Positions 1 to 6,797 of a DNA stretch of 37,024 nt are shown piece by piece (the first letter of the stretch is position 1; each line of letters starts with the position of its first letter). The stretch spans positions 51,925 to 88,948 of the forward strand of contig NZ_AOHZ01000015.1 in NCBI RefSeq assembly GCF_000337215.1, read 5' to 3'. The position numbers and the translations under genes were made by a program. The notes under the pieces are model-generated. The model was given only the letters and a program-made list of their open reading frames with translations. It did no database searches and was not told where the DNA came from. The stretch comes from Natronolimnohabitans innermongolicus JCM 12255. Lineage in GTDB: Archaea > Halobacteriota > Halobacteria > Halobacteriales > Natrialbaceae.

Positions 1-1
1 T

Positions 2-87
2 CTATAGTAGCCAGTGAAAGTCAATGCACACCCGATCGCAGGACAGCGTCGCGATCGGTGTGTAAATCGTTTCACTGGCTACTATAG
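2..87. repeat. Nested inverted-repeat element (MITE-like)
   Basis: The outer arms are perfect 18-bp complements: CTATAGTAGCCAGTGAAA at 2-19 and its reverse complement at 70-87. Inner arms at about 25-39 and 51-64 (TGCACACCCGATCGC against GCGATCGGTGTGTA) pair with one bulge and one mismatch, leaving a loop of about 11 bases. The whole 86 bp can therefore fold into one long hairpin. It lies a few codons inside what looks like the start of a toxin gene (ATG at 99-101, minus strand), so it looks like an insertion. A closely related arm with one base different (CTATAGTAGCCACTGAAC) occurs alone at 29777-29794. I do not recognise a named family. Confidence 0.8.
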
Positions 88-118
88 TACGAGAAACGCA
101 TCGATATTCTTGCCCCTA

Positions 119-352
119 CTATCCGCTGCCCCCGTCAAACGTGGACTCCCGATCGTCGGCCTCGAGAAACCCGGCGATATCCTCTTTGACAGCGGTATGG
201 GTCTCCCGGTCGAGGACGCCCGCGCCAGTGACGTCGGCGAGCTGGCGACGCTCCTCGAGGTGGTCGCTGATGACGTCACTGAAACTTCGATCTCCTTTCT
301 CCCGTTTGAGTTCACGATGGACCTCGTCGGAGATCGAGATGTTCTTGCTCAT
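119..352 (-). CDS. VapB-like antitoxin, orphaned from its toxin
   Basis: This 77-residue acidic protein opens with MSKNISISDEVHREL, which looks like a short ribbon-helix-helix-type DNA-binding start. It continues with a charged helical segment (about 15-45) and ends in an acidic tail containing FLEADDREST. Small antitoxins of this haloarchaeal type normally sit directly before a PIN-domain toxin. Here a candidate toxin ATG follows at 101-99 on the same strand, but the reading frame is cut after about five codons by the inverted-repeat element at 2-87, so the cognate toxin is broken or displaced. The last 20 codons and the following bases closely match the 3' ends of the two UPF0175 remnants at 2445 and 4787, so the three gene ends have been shuffled. 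Start chosen at the ATG of 350-352. The family is inferred from size, motif and context. Confidence 0.65.
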   Translation of the reverse strand: MSKNISISDEVHRELKREKGDRSFSDVISDHLEERRQLADVTGAGVLDRETHTAVKEDIAGFLEADDRESTFDGGSG

Positions 353-537
353 ACCGTGCTATGGGTACTCATACGCAAAACGTTCTGTCGCGCTCGAGGC
401 ACGGTTGCATCCCACTCGCAGGATACGATCGGTCGATGAGGAGAGAATCCCCACCCGTCCCGTGAACCGACGGTCGAGCCCCAGTGGATCCGCGGAACTT
501 CGAGTCGGACGCCAGCGAGACCGACGGACTGACCGGA

Positions 538-745
538 GACAGCTGTCGTCTCCGGCCACGCACACCAGCACCGTCTCCAGCAGGGACCACCGACAACCAC
601 TCGAGGACCTAGCCACGACTACCCAGCCCACGAACCAACCGCGATCGCGTGTAAATGGGCGGTGTGCGAGCGCGTGGTGGCCCCTCTCGAGGCGTGTCAG
701 GCGGGGGCGTTCACGGTCACCCGAGGACGTCAGCTGTCTCCGGGG
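538..745 (-). repeat. Repeat R, copy A (3' tip and flank of the coiled-coil gene)
   Basis: This is one of five related segments. It starts with CAGCTGTCGTCTCCGG at 540-555 and ends with CAGCTGTCTCCGG at 731-743. Near the right end it keeps only the last codons of the coiled-coil gene (ETADVLG and stop at 717-719, minus strand). The interior shares blocks with copies B, D and E, such as CTCTCGAGGCGTGTCAGGCG. No gene is visible inside it. It lies on the upstream side of the orphan antitoxin at 119-352. Confidence 0.65.
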
Positions 746-845
746 GTCCGTCGGTCGTGCTCGAGTCCGAACTCGAGGCCGGGTTCGTCGACTCGCTCAA
801 GGTCGGCACTAGTGACAACTGCAGCATCAAACACTGTATATCGGG
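730..845 (-). pseudogene. PIN-domain toxin, C-terminal remnant
   Basis: Reading the minus strand gives about 38 codons that include TVFDAAVVTSADLERVD, then a stop at 730-732. The pattern 'AVVTSADLERV' resembles the last strand and acidic loop of PIN ribonucleases (typically VVTxDxDF). No start codon, catalytic N-terminal aspartate or preceding domain is present, so this can only be a 3' fragment. Its final codons are fused to repeat R copy A, which also supplies the stop. Confidence 0.35.
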
Positions 846-869
846 TATGGTGTCAGCTTCCGAAACGAG

Positions 870-1028
870 TCACTCGTGCTCGAGTGCCGCGTAGATCTCG
901 GCGTGACGACGTCCGTCGAGTTTTCCCATCTCGAGGGCGATCTCGTGACGTTCATCGTCAGTCTCGGTCGATTGATACCGCTCGTATAACCGGCAGACCC
1001 CTTTATACCGTTGCAGGATCCACTCGAT
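870..1028 (-). pseudogene. Antitoxin-like C-terminal remnant without a start codon
   Basis: There are 52 open codons (including KGVCRLYERYQ and EIALEMGKLDGRRHAEIYAAL) between an in-frame TGA at 1031-1029 and the stop at 870-872. The sequence is charged and helical and reads as a genuine protein end, but no ATG, GTG or TTG precedes it except an internal Met. It overlaps the end of vapC by about 26 bases. It is followed on the same strand by the PIN-like remnant at 730-845, so together they may be the ruins of a toxin-antitoxin pair. I do not recognise the family. Confidence 0.35.
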
Positions 1029-1434
1029 TCACGATGCCATCGAAGTCATCGTCGAAACTCACGATAGAATCGATGTCGTGACGCTGGCACAGCGCGACAG
1101 ATGCTGCATCGGTGAAACTCAGCGCTTGATCGTCATATCGCTCGAAGATATCGACGGTATCGGCGAACACCGCCGCCGAAACGCGGAGCATCTCGTACGC
1201 CTTCGGATACGACCCGGCGCCCCGAAGCTTTTCGCCGAGTTGCTTTGCCGGTTCGAACGAGCCACTCCGCCGAAGCGTGAGCGTAACCGCTTCGTCGTAG
1301 ATGTAGTCACTTACGTACGGCTGGCCGAATTCGCCGTCGTAGATGACATTGAGCACAGTACTGGCGGCGTCGTGTCTAGACGCATCGAAATCGTGATCCG
1401 CGTACAACACGCCCGTGTCGACGAGAATCGTCAT
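1003..1434 (-). CDS. vapC: VapC-type PIN-domain ribonuclease toxin
   Basis: This is a 143-residue PIN-domain protein. The expected acidic residues are visible: D6 in MTILVDTGVL, E48 in IYDEAV, D109 in SFTDAAS and the DDDF cluster at about 128-131. These coordinate the divalent metal of the nuclease centre. VapC enzymes cleave specific RNAs (tRNAs or rRNA) and stop growth when released from VapB. The length is normal for the family. The start ATG overlaps the stop of the upstream antitoxin by four bases (ATGA), the usual translational coupling. This looks intact and is probably the only complete VapBC pair here. The RNA target cannot be predicted from the sequence. Confidence 0.88.
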   Translation of the reverse strand: MTILVDTGVLYADHDFDASRHDAASTVLNVIYDGEFGQPYVSDYIYDEAVTLTLRRSGSFEPAKQLGEKLRGAGSYPKAYEMLRVSAAVFADTVDIFERYDDQALSFTDAASVALCQRHDIDSIVSFDDDFDGIVNRVDPATV

Positions 1435-1706
1435 CCGTACAGGATCTCGTCGATGTCCGATTCGTCAGTTTCGACGCCAGACCGGAAGCGATCACGACGC
1501 ATCGCCTCTTTATCGTCTTCCGAGAGCGGGACCGTCGACTCTCGGAACGAATCGATAACGTCGTCACGCGATTCGAACGCGTCGTCGATGAGACGTGTGA
1601 GGAGATCCTGTTGTGTGACGGTGGTCCCCGTCCGAAGCCGTATCTCCGCCTGGAGTTCCTCGAGTCGCGATTTCGCATCTTCGTCGACTTTGACGGCCGT
1701 TGCCAT
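1431..1706 (-). CDS. vapB: VapB-type antitoxin
   Basis: This 91-residue antitoxin begins MATAVKVDEDAKSRLEELQ. A short beta strand followed by a helix is the ribbon-helix-helix DNA-binding pattern, with a second helix at about 30-50 (TVTQQDLLTRLIDDAF). The C-terminal half is acidic and probably unstructured until it wraps around VapC. A GTG two codons upstream (1712) is possible, but the ATG at 1706 gives the better family fit. The gene overlaps vapC by 4 bp. A perfect 6-bp palindrome, GGTTAC-TTCC-GTAACC, lies 8 bases upstream of the start and is a good candidate for the autoregulatory operator. Confidence 0.82.
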   Translation of the reverse strand: MATAVKVDEDAKSRLEELQAEIRLRTGTTVTQQDLLTRLIDDAFESRDDVIDSFRESTVPLSEDDKEAMRRDRFRSGVETDESDIDEILYG

Positions 1707-1713
1707 ACGCACT

Positions 1714-1729
1714 GGTTACTTCCGTAACC
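1714..1729. promoter_or_regulatory. Palindromic operator candidate upstream of vapB
   Basis: GGTTAC at 1714-1719 and GTAACC at 1724-1729 form a perfect inverted repeat with a 4-base spacer, immediately before the vapB start codon at 1706. Ribbon-helix-helix antitoxins usually bind palindromes overlapping their own promoter, so the position fits autoregulation. Function is inferred. Confidence 0.5.
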
Positions 1730-1741
1730 GGGTAAACGTTT

Positions 1742-1888
1742 CTACGACAGGCTACTGAGGCTGCTCTCCAACGGAATCCCCGTACTATCTCGCTCGAGAC
1801 GGTCGATTTGCTGGTTGCGTTCGAAGACGATGAACGGATTCGTATCGATGACGTGCGCGTCGACGGACGGAAACAGTCGATCACCCAT
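1742..1888 (-). pseudogene. PIN-domain toxin, N-terminal remnant
   Basis: An ATG at 1888 starts a 48-codon frame containing DAHVIDTNPFIVFERNQQI. 'VIDTNxFIxFER' is the first strand and catalytic aspartate loop of a PIN domain. The frame stops at 1742-1744, before the remaining two thirds of the fold, so the gene is truncated. It lies between the decayed PIN gene at 1895-2439 and vapB, and probably lost its 3' part when the VapBC module arrived. Confidence 0.5.
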
Positions 1889-1894
1889 TCGGAC

Positions 1895-2439
1895 TCACTT
1901 CCGCGACGGATCGTCGACATCATGTCGTCGTGCAACGTCTCGGACGACTCGGCGAAGCTTTCGATCGCCCGTTACTAGCCGAACCGGTTCGTCCCGGGCC
2001 AGTCCACAGACGAGTGCCGGGATGTACTGATCGTCTTTCACGTCGTGTTCCGGAAGCGAGTCGTCTGCTATTTATCGTCGCGATTCGTCGATTACGGCCC
2101 CATACCGTTCGAAATCCGGAGTCCGCTCGATCAGTAGTCCCTCTTCGACCAACTGCTGGATATTTCGGGCAGATGCCCGGTGGTTCTCCGGGGCGTTCTC
2201 GGCGGTCAACTGAAGTTCGGACTGGGTCGGTGAAACGACGTTCAGCCAGCCATCATTATAGACTTGACCGTGTCGATACGGGACACGAACTCGTATCCAG
2301 CAGCATCAGCACGGTCGAGTTCAGCGACGACTGCCGTCGGTGTACCGACGACCTCGAAAACGGTCGGAAACAACGACAGTCGTTCTATCTTCGCTACTGC
2401 ACTCAAAACGCTGTCGACGATCGTCATCGATCTTCTCAC
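1895..2439 (-). pseudogene. Degenerate PIN-like toxin (partner of the UPF0175 remnant)
   Basis: The minus strand starts with TIVDSVLSAVAKIERLSLFP, which resembles the 'VVDSSxLIALAKIxRLxLL' start of PIN-like toxins (DUF3368 type) that pair with UPF0175 antitoxins. The frame breaks near 2250. It resumes in another frame (NDGWLNVVSPTQSEL) and is interrupted by TAA at 2072-2074. It then continues in frame with DDQYIPALVCG and RLVTGDRKLRRVV, the acidic and VTxDRxL end of a PIN domain, to a stop at 1895-1897. With at least one frameshift and one nonsense codon it cannot make the full protein. It may be a composite of two genes, because the middle section looks partly like a winged-helix segment. 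Confidence 0.55.
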
Positions 2440-2444
2440 TTCTG

Positions 2445-2763
2445 CTATCCGCTGAACCCGTCCAACGTGGACTCCCGGTCGTCAGCCTCGAGAAAACCGG
2501 CGTCGCGCTCGATTCCGCGGTCGGACAGTTCGTCCGTGAACTCCTCGGTCGACGTTCCCGCCAGTTCGGCGGCCCGATTGAGACTTCCATCGCCCGCTCG
2601 GTACTTCTCGACGGCGAGCGACGTCCGGAGTTGCGGGCGGCGACGCAGCAGTTCGCGAAGCGTCCTCGAGGACGTCGTCCTCGTCCTCGTACCCACCGAC
2701 GGCCGCAATCGTCTCGATATCGTTCGCGAGGCCGGTCAGTAGTCGTCCGTACGGTCGAATTAC
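2445..2763 (-). pseudogene. UPF0175 antitoxin, frameshifted copy 1
   Basis: The N-terminal half (LTGLANDIETIAAVGGYEDE, then DVLEDA) is in one frame. The C-terminal half (LRELLRRRPQLRTSLAVEKY, then LNRAAELAGTSTEEF) is in another. Together they make a normal UPF0175 antitoxin of roughly 90-100 residues. The frames separate at about 2657-2664, where GACGCTTCGC lacks two bases relative to the expected GACGCGCTTCGC. Copy 2 starts with GTG at the equivalent position, whereas here the codon is GTA, so this copy also lacks a start. The decayed PIN-like toxin follows directly downstream, as in functional UPF0175/PIN modules. Confidence 0.65.
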
Positions 2764-2802
2764 AGATAAACGCTGGGACGCGGTCGACGGCACCCGTCCG
2801 TG

Positions 2803-3010
2803 GACAGCCGTCGTCTCCGGACGGCGACTCGAGGCCGTCCCCGCTCTATACTGCCGAGACTGTTCGAGAAGGGACACCCACGACTACCGACACCAACGAA
2901 CAGCGGGTCGCGACGGGTGGGTTACGGCGTGGTGAGAGCGTGGTGACCGCTCTCGAGGCGCGTCAGGCGGGGGCGTCCACGGTCAGCCGAGGACGTCAGC
3001 TGTCTCCGGG
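2803..3010 (-). repeat. Repeat R, copy B
   Basis: The copy begins with CAGCCGTCGTCTCCGG (2805-2820) and ends with CAGCTGTCTCCGG (2997-3009). It contains the coiled-coil gene stop (2983-2985) and about 180 bp of its 3' flank. Long blocks match copy E (for example CGGCGTGGTGAGAGCGTGGTGA). The frameshifted UPF0175 gene starts about 40 bp beyond its left end. Confidence 0.7.
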
Positions 3011-3572
3011 CGGTCGGTGTCTGACTGGCGCTCGCTCGTACTCTCGCTCTCACTCGAGCGTGCGCCCGAGCGGGACCCTGTTCTCTCGCCCGGAATCTCG
3101 GCGTCCGCCGGGAGGTGCAGCCGGCGTTCGGTGTACTCGAGGCCGTTCTTTCGCTGACTGTGTTTCCGGACCGCCAGGCGGTGCTTGGAGAGCTCGAGGA
3201 TGGCGTCATCGGCGGCTTCGCCGCCTTCTCGAGACTCCTGCGGAGTCTCGCCGTGCGGGAGACGAGCTTTTTCGCGTAGGCGTCGCTCGTCCCGGGTTCC
3301 TGTCTGCGGATCCAGTGTTTGAGTTCGGAGGCGGTGACGGACTCACGGACGGACGCACAGCCTTCGGTCCAGGGATCGTCGCCTACGGTAGGGTCGGTGC
3401 GGGCTTCCCAGAGTTTCGCGGCGAGCCCGGTCGGCAGGGCGTCCGTACTCGAGCGCCGGAGATCCTCGTCCATCCGGGCCAGTTGCTGGATCGGGAGGAG
3501 ATCCCCGTGGGCCAGCCGGGTGTCAGTGCGTTCTAATGGGTCCTCGGAACCCGGGACGCGGTAGTAAGTACC
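2983..3572 (-). pseudogene. Truncated, disrupted copy of the coiled-coil gene C-terminus
   Basis: The segment matches the last ~190 codons of the intact gene at 9416-10582. It includes YYRVPGSEDPLERTDTR, LAHGDLLPIQQLARMDE and WTEGCASVRESVTASELKHW, and ends ETADVLG. The 5' part, with the coiled coil, is absent. A 41-bp net insertion consisting of two tandem hairpins (3211-3250) replaces four bases and shifts the frame in the middle of the helix that reads SRTIDAILEL in the intact gene. The start is lost. It is best read as a duplication of the gene's 3' end and not as a functional paralogue. Confidence 0.75.
3211..3250. repeat. Tandem paired-hairpin insertion (copy in B)
   Basis: GGCGGC-TTC-GCCGCC (3211-3225) is followed after four bases by CGAGACTCC-TGC-GGAGTCTCG (3230-3250). 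Both stems are perfect. The insertion is absent from the intact gene and present at the identical position in the copy at 6701-6740, so it was inherited through duplication. Confidence 0.8.
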
Positions 3573-3660
3573 CCTTGACGAACGAAGCTCAAAATCCCGT
3601 GGTTGATTTTGTGATATGATCTGTCGAATGTAGTTACTGTTCTGAACGCATCGGTTGTCG

Positions 3661-3742
3661 CCAGCCGTAATCGTCTCGGTATCTTTTGCGAGGCCGGGTA
3701 ATAGTCGTCCGTACGGTCGACTCTCAGATACCCACTGGGAAA
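3661..3742 (-). pseudogene. UPF0175 antitoxin 5'-end fragment (copy 3)
   Basis: About 80 bp closely resemble the 5' ends of the UPF0175 remnants: GTAATCGTCTCGGTATC here against GCAATCGTCTCGATATC, and AGTCGTCCGTACGGTCGA shared with copy 1. Only the start region and about 15 codons remain. It lies just beyond the 3' end of hepT, while copy 2 lies on the 5' side of mntA, so the MntA/HepT module is bracketed by pieces of UPF0175 genes. Confidence 0.55.
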
Positions 3743-3794
3743 AGAACAGCGAGCGCGATGAATCGTTTCCCAGCGGTAACGTACTCCGATCCGA

Positions 3795-4217
3795 TCATCG
3801 AGCTCGGAACCACGTCGCAATTTCCTGCTGAAATCGATCAATCCACTCGAGGTCGTCCTGTAGGACATCGTATACGAGGTCGTGATCGACATCCCCGTAT
3901 CGGTGAGCGAGATGATTACGAAATCCGACCGCCTCCGCGAGTTTTGCACCGGTCTCAGTTGCGATGATATCGGCTTCGACGAGGGCCTCGATTTCCTCGC
4001 GCGAGGTTTCAGCAGTTCCGAGGTTCTCGTTGGCACGAATATGGCTCGCCAGATCGATACACGACTGAATCGCGTTCATCAACGACCGTTCGACGGCGCG
4101 CTGGAGAACGATATCCTCGAGGTACTCGTCTCTGGAGACGTTCCGCATCTTTTTACATTCGTTCGAATACTGGTTGATCAGTTCGAGTCGATCTACGACG
4201 ACATCTTCGTCGACCAT
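3795..4217 (-). CDS. hepT: HepT-like (DUF86) toxin of the MntA/HepT module
   Basis: This is a 140-residue helical HEPN-superfamily protein. The diagnostic RX4HXY motif is present as R100-NHLA-H105-R-Y107. In studied MntA/HepT systems this motif forms an RNase site or is the target of AMPylation by MntA, which neutralises the toxin. The protein is full length, with an acidic first helix (MVDEDVVVDRLELINQY). Its ATG overlaps the mntA stop by one base, the standard order and coupling for the family. Both genes appear intact, in contrast with the decayed antitoxins on each side. Likely role: growth arrest during plasmid loss or phage infection. Confidence 0.9.
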   Translation of the reverse strand: MVDEDVVVDRLELINQYSNECKKMRNVSRDEYLEDIVLQRAVERSLMNAIQSCIDLASHIRANENLGTAETSREEIEALVEADIIATETGAKLAEAVGFRNHLAHRYGDVDHDLVYDVLQDDLEWIDRFQQEIATWFRAR

Positions 4218-4663
4218 TAGACGTCTCCCTCGGCCAGTCGATCGATGAACTCCTGGCGCTGCCGTTCGCGTCGGTCACTCGAGGCCTCGACGCGTCGCTC
4301 GAGGCGTCGCTCGTCCGCCGCTCTCGTCTCGGTATCACCGTAAATACAGATTCCGTTTCGAAGCGCGTTCAACGCGACCGTCTCGGGAAGCGCTTCGATG
4401 TCACTGACGTCCACGAACGGGGCGGCGTACGACTGGCTTTCGGCGTCGATTCGATTTCGTTGCCGGAACCGCTCGCGTCGCGAACAGCCCTCGGCGAACC
4501 GCACACCGAGATCGATATCCGAAGTCGGTGATTCCGTTCCCGCGGCATGCGACCCGAAGACAACGGCGTACCGGACGTCGGCGTCAGCGAACAGCGATCG
4601 CAGTCCCTCGAGGTCGATACTCGCAGCGATCTCCGCGGCCGACTCGTGCGGATCCTCCCGCAT
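4217..4663 (-). CDS. mntA: MntA-like minimal nucleotidyltransferase antitoxin
   Basis: This is a 148-residue minimal nucleotidyltransferase. The catalytic signature GSX10DXD is complete: G37-S38 in VVFGSHAAGT, then D49 and D51 in TSDIDLGV. MntA antitoxins transfer AMP to the tyrosine of the HepT RX4HXY motif. The C-terminal third (about 100-148) is rich in Arg and Glu and extends beyond the minimal fold. The ATG at 4661-4663 has a TATA-like box (AGTATAAG, 4688-4695) about 28 bases upstream, so the two-gene transcript is probably leaderless. It forms an operon with hepT. Confidence 0.88.
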   Translation of the reverse strand: MREDPHESAAEIAASIDLEGLRSLFADADVRYAVVFGSHAAGTESPTSDIDLGVRFAEGCSRRERFRQRNRIDAESQSYAAPFVDVSDIEALPETVALNALRNGICIYGDTETRAADERRLERRVEASSDRRERQRQEFIDRLAEGDV

Positions 4664-4687
4664 GGCGTCACATACGTCCGGATTCCT

Positions 4688-4695
4688 CTTATACT
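4688..4695 (-). promoter_or_regulatory. TATA box for mntA-hepT
   Basis: AGTATAAG on the minus strand is centred about 28 bases before the mntA ATG. This is the spacing expected for a leaderless haloarchaeal promoter. Confidence 0.5.
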
Positions 4696-4786
4696 ATCGG
4701 TGTCTCGGGCCAGTTCTCGTTAGTACAAACGCTGCGTCGGCGACTGCTGAACGATTATCACGGGGACCTACTCCTCTTCAATTCAA

Positions 4787-5117
4787 CTACCCACAGAACC
4801 CGTCCAACGTGGACTCTCGATCGTCGGTCTCGAGAAAGCCGGCGTCGCGCTCGATGCCGCGGTCGGCCAGTTCCGTTTTGAACTCCTTGGCCTCGGTCGA
4901 CGTTCCCGCCAGTTCGGCGGCCCGATTGAGACTTCCGTCGCCCGCCCGGTACGTCTCGACGGCGAGCGACGTCCGGAGTTGCGGGCGGCGACGCAACAGT
5001 TCGCGAAGCGTCCTCGAGGACGTCGTCCTCGTCCTCGTCCTCGTACCCGCCGACGGCCGCAATCGTCTCGATATCGTTCGCGAGGCCGGTCAGTAGTCGT
5101 CCGTCCGGTCGACTCAC
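4787..5117 (-). pseudogene. UPF0175 antitoxin, frameshifted copy 2
   Basis: A GTG at 5117 opens a frame with RLLTGLANDIETIAAVGGYE and DVLEDA. The UPF0175 core (LRELLRRRPQLRTSLAVETY, LNRAAELAGTSTEAKEF, ELADRGIERDAGF) continues in another frame to the stop at 4787-4789. The break is at about 5005-5013 and has exactly the same sequence (GACGCTTCGC) as in copy 1. No toxin of its own follows; MntA/HepT lies downstream instead. An extra GAGGAC repeat unit lengthens the acidic EDEDEDD stretch relative to copy 1. Confidence 0.65.
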
Positions 5118-5155
5118 GGATACCCGCTGGGACGCGTTCGATACGAGCGTCCGTA

Positions 5156-5310
5156 GACAGCCGTCGTCTCCCGACGGCGACTCGAGGGCGTCCGTCTTCT
5201 AGACTACCGAGAGACCCTTCGGTCTCTCGTCGTTTCGTTCGCGTCGCTCACGAAACTACCGAGACTGCTCGAGCAGGATACTCACGACTACCGTATCCAA
5301 CGAACAGTGT
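5156..5310 (-). repeat. Repeat R, copy C (flank only)
   Basis: It begins with CAGCCGTCGTCTCC at 5158-5171 and shares CGACTCGAGGGCGTC and CTACCGAGACTGCTCGAG-type blocks with copies B, D and E. It lacks the coiled-coil gene end and the right-hand CAGCTGTCTCCGG motif. A paired-hairpin insertion (5208-5256) interrupts it. The frameshifted UPF0175 copy 2 starts about 40 bp beyond its left end, the same arrangement as copy B. Confidence 0.6.
5208..5256. repeat. Tandem paired hairpins with stems unlike the 3211 pair
   Basis: CGAGAGACC-CTTC-GGTCTCTCG (5208-5229) is followed by GTTTCGT (5232-5238) and ACGAAAC (5250-5256). The two-stem layout resembles the insertions at 3211 and 6701 but the stem sequences differ. 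Confidence 0.65.
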
Positions 5311-5428
5311 ATACTCGAGGAGGCTCCAACCGAGACTAGTACTTCGTGATGCGTCGACGTGCGAGTCGCATATCGGTCAACCGGTGTTCGGCACGGACGG
5401 CCTTCCCGAGGACGTGCAGCTGCAGTGA

Positions 5429-5842
5429 CTACGCTTCTTCGACCATCCTCACGAACTCGTCGGGTGTAACGATGTCCACCCCGTCGTACGAGTGGAGATC
5501 GAGGAGATCTTCGTCACCGGAAACGAGGACGTCCGCATCACCTTCGACCGCACACTCGAGGAATTTATCGTCATCAGCGTCCCGCACTCGCGTAATCGAG
5601 TTCTCGGTCTGGACGATCTCGGCTTCGAGTCGGAGCAATGTGAGATACTGGGTCCGTTCGGCACCCGTAAACGGAAGACGGTCATACTCCATCACTCGCT
5701 CGAGTTCTCTGAGCGGTTCTTCAGATGCGACCAGCTGTCTCTCTTCGTCGAACGTCCGAAGCAACGCTTCGAGCGGTCGTCCACCGAATCCGAGCGCCGA
5801 GACACTCACGTTCGTATCGACGACTACTCGGAGCGAGCCAAT
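5429..5842 (-). CDS. PIN-family toxin with no conventional start codon
   Basis: The open frame reads LRVVVDTNVSVSALGFGGRP, the N-terminus of the 'putative toxin, PIN family' group (the strand ending in the catalytic aspartate of VVVDTN). The other acidic residues appear in DADDDKFLECA and VSGDEDLLDL, and the end DIVTPDEFVRMVEE is normal. Between the upstream in-frame TGA and the VVVDTN motif there is no ATG, GTG or TTG; the only near-start is ATT at 5842-5840. The first GTG (5809) lies after the catalytic aspartate and would give a dead protein. Either a non-standard start, translational coupling with the overlapping antitoxin stop (5824-5826), or inactivation must apply. Confidence 0.7.
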   Translation of the reverse strand: MGSLRVVVDTNVSVSALGFGGRPLEALLRTFDEERQLVASEEPLRELERVMEYDRLPFTGAERTQYLTLLRLEAEIVQTENSITRVRDADDDKFLECAVEGDADVLVSGDEDLLDLHSYDGVDIVTPDEFVRMVEEA

Positions 5843-6087
5843 GCGATCGCGTCCTCGAGATCGTCTTCAGTCACGCCTTCCGCTTCGAATCGCTGGCGAG
5901 TCCGTTCGGTGAGCGCTCGGAATTCTGCCTTTCGGTCGGCGTTCGCCAGATCCTCTTCGGCACCAAGCCGAGCTGCGAGCACTGCGAGGGCTGTCGCCCG
6001 GGTGCTTCCGGTTCCAGTCGTCCCTGTGTCGCGGTCTCGAGCCGTATATTCGCCGTCCTCCTCAGTGATCTCGACTGTTGCACCCAT
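5824..6087 (-). CDS. HicB-like antitoxin paired with the PIN toxin
   Basis: This is an 87-residue protein. The first 42 residues (MGATVEITEEDGEYTARDRD, then GTGSTRATALAVLAARLG) look like the HicB-type beta-strand fold. The second half (FRALTERTRQRFEAEGVTED and DLEDAIALARSE) is a charged helical region of the sort that binds PIN toxins. The ATG at 6085-6087 is clear. The stop lies about 17 bases inside the open frame of the PIN toxin, so the two are translationally coupled. This mixed HicB-like/PIN pairing differs from the classical HicA/HicB module. Repeat R copy D begins about 90 bp upstream. Confidence 0.7.
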   Translation of the reverse strand: MGATVEITEEDGEYTARDRDTGTTGTGSTRATALAVLAARLGAEEDLANADRKAEFRALTERTRQRFEAEGVTEDDLEDAIALARSE

Positions 6088-6175
6088 TGAACGTCTGTCC
6101 GTACATACGTGACCAGCTTGGTAAATCGTTACGGTGGCCCCAGACGAACTCGTGCCGTCTCCGTCCGAAGTGACC

Positions 6176-6386
6176 GTGGACAGCTGTCGTCTCCGGACGA
6201 CCGCTCGAGGGCGTCTCCTTTGTTGACTGCCGAGACTGCTCGAGGAGGGAGACCCACAGCTATCGACACCTGCTAGCGAGGGGGGCGCGGCGGTTCGGTC
6301 GGGGTGGTTGAGAGGCGTGTGGGCTCTCTCGAGGCGCGTCAGGCGGGGGCGTCCACGGTCAGCCGAGGACGTCAGCTGTCTCCGGG
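6176..6386 (-). repeat. Repeat R, copy D
   Basis: It runs from CAGCTGTCGTCTCCGG (6181-6196) to CAGCTGTCTCCGG (6373-6385) and contains the coiled-coil gene stop at 6359-6361. It shares CGCTCGAGGGCGTCTCCTTTG and GACTGCCGAGACTGCTCGAG with copy E. It lies directly upstream of the HicB-like/PIN module. Confidence 0.7.
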
Positions 6387-6700
6387 CGGTCGGTGTCTGA
6401 CTGGCGCTCGCTCTCACTCTCGCTCGAGTCGTTGGCGTTGGTCGTGTCTCGGTCGTCACTCGAGTCGTCTGTGTCTGGGTCGTCGCTCGAGTCGTCCGTG
6501 TCGGGGTCGTCGCTCGAGTCGGTCATCTCGTCTGGAGTCGTGGCGGTCGTCTTATCCGAGGTCGAGCGGTTCGTCTCCCCCGGAATCTCGGCGTCGGCCG
6601 GGAGGATCAGCCGGCGTTCGGTGTACTCGAGGCCGTTCTTTCGCTGACTGTGTTTACGGACCACCAGCCGGTTCTTGGAGAGCTCGAGGATCGCGTCATC

Positions 6701-6740
6701 GGCGGCTTCGCCGCCTTCTCGAGACTCCTGCGGAGTCTCG
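6701..6740. repeat. Tandem paired-hairpin insertion (copy in D)
   Basis: It is identical to the one at 3211-3250: GGCGGC-TTC-GCCGCC then CGAGACTCC-TGC-GGAGTCTCG. It sits at the same position in the duplicated gene end. Confidence 0.8.
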
Positions 6741-6797
6741 CCGTCCGCGAGACGAGCTTCTTGGCGTCGGTCTCGCTGATGCCGCTTTCTTGGCGTT

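Noticed and set aside
1930-3536. Long plus-strand reading frames of 270-398 codons across the decayed antitoxin and coiled-coil copies
   Set aside because: Their products are Arg/Ser-rich with no recognisable motif, and the minus strand carries clear homologous protein sequence in other frames. They are shadows of GC-rich coding DNA.
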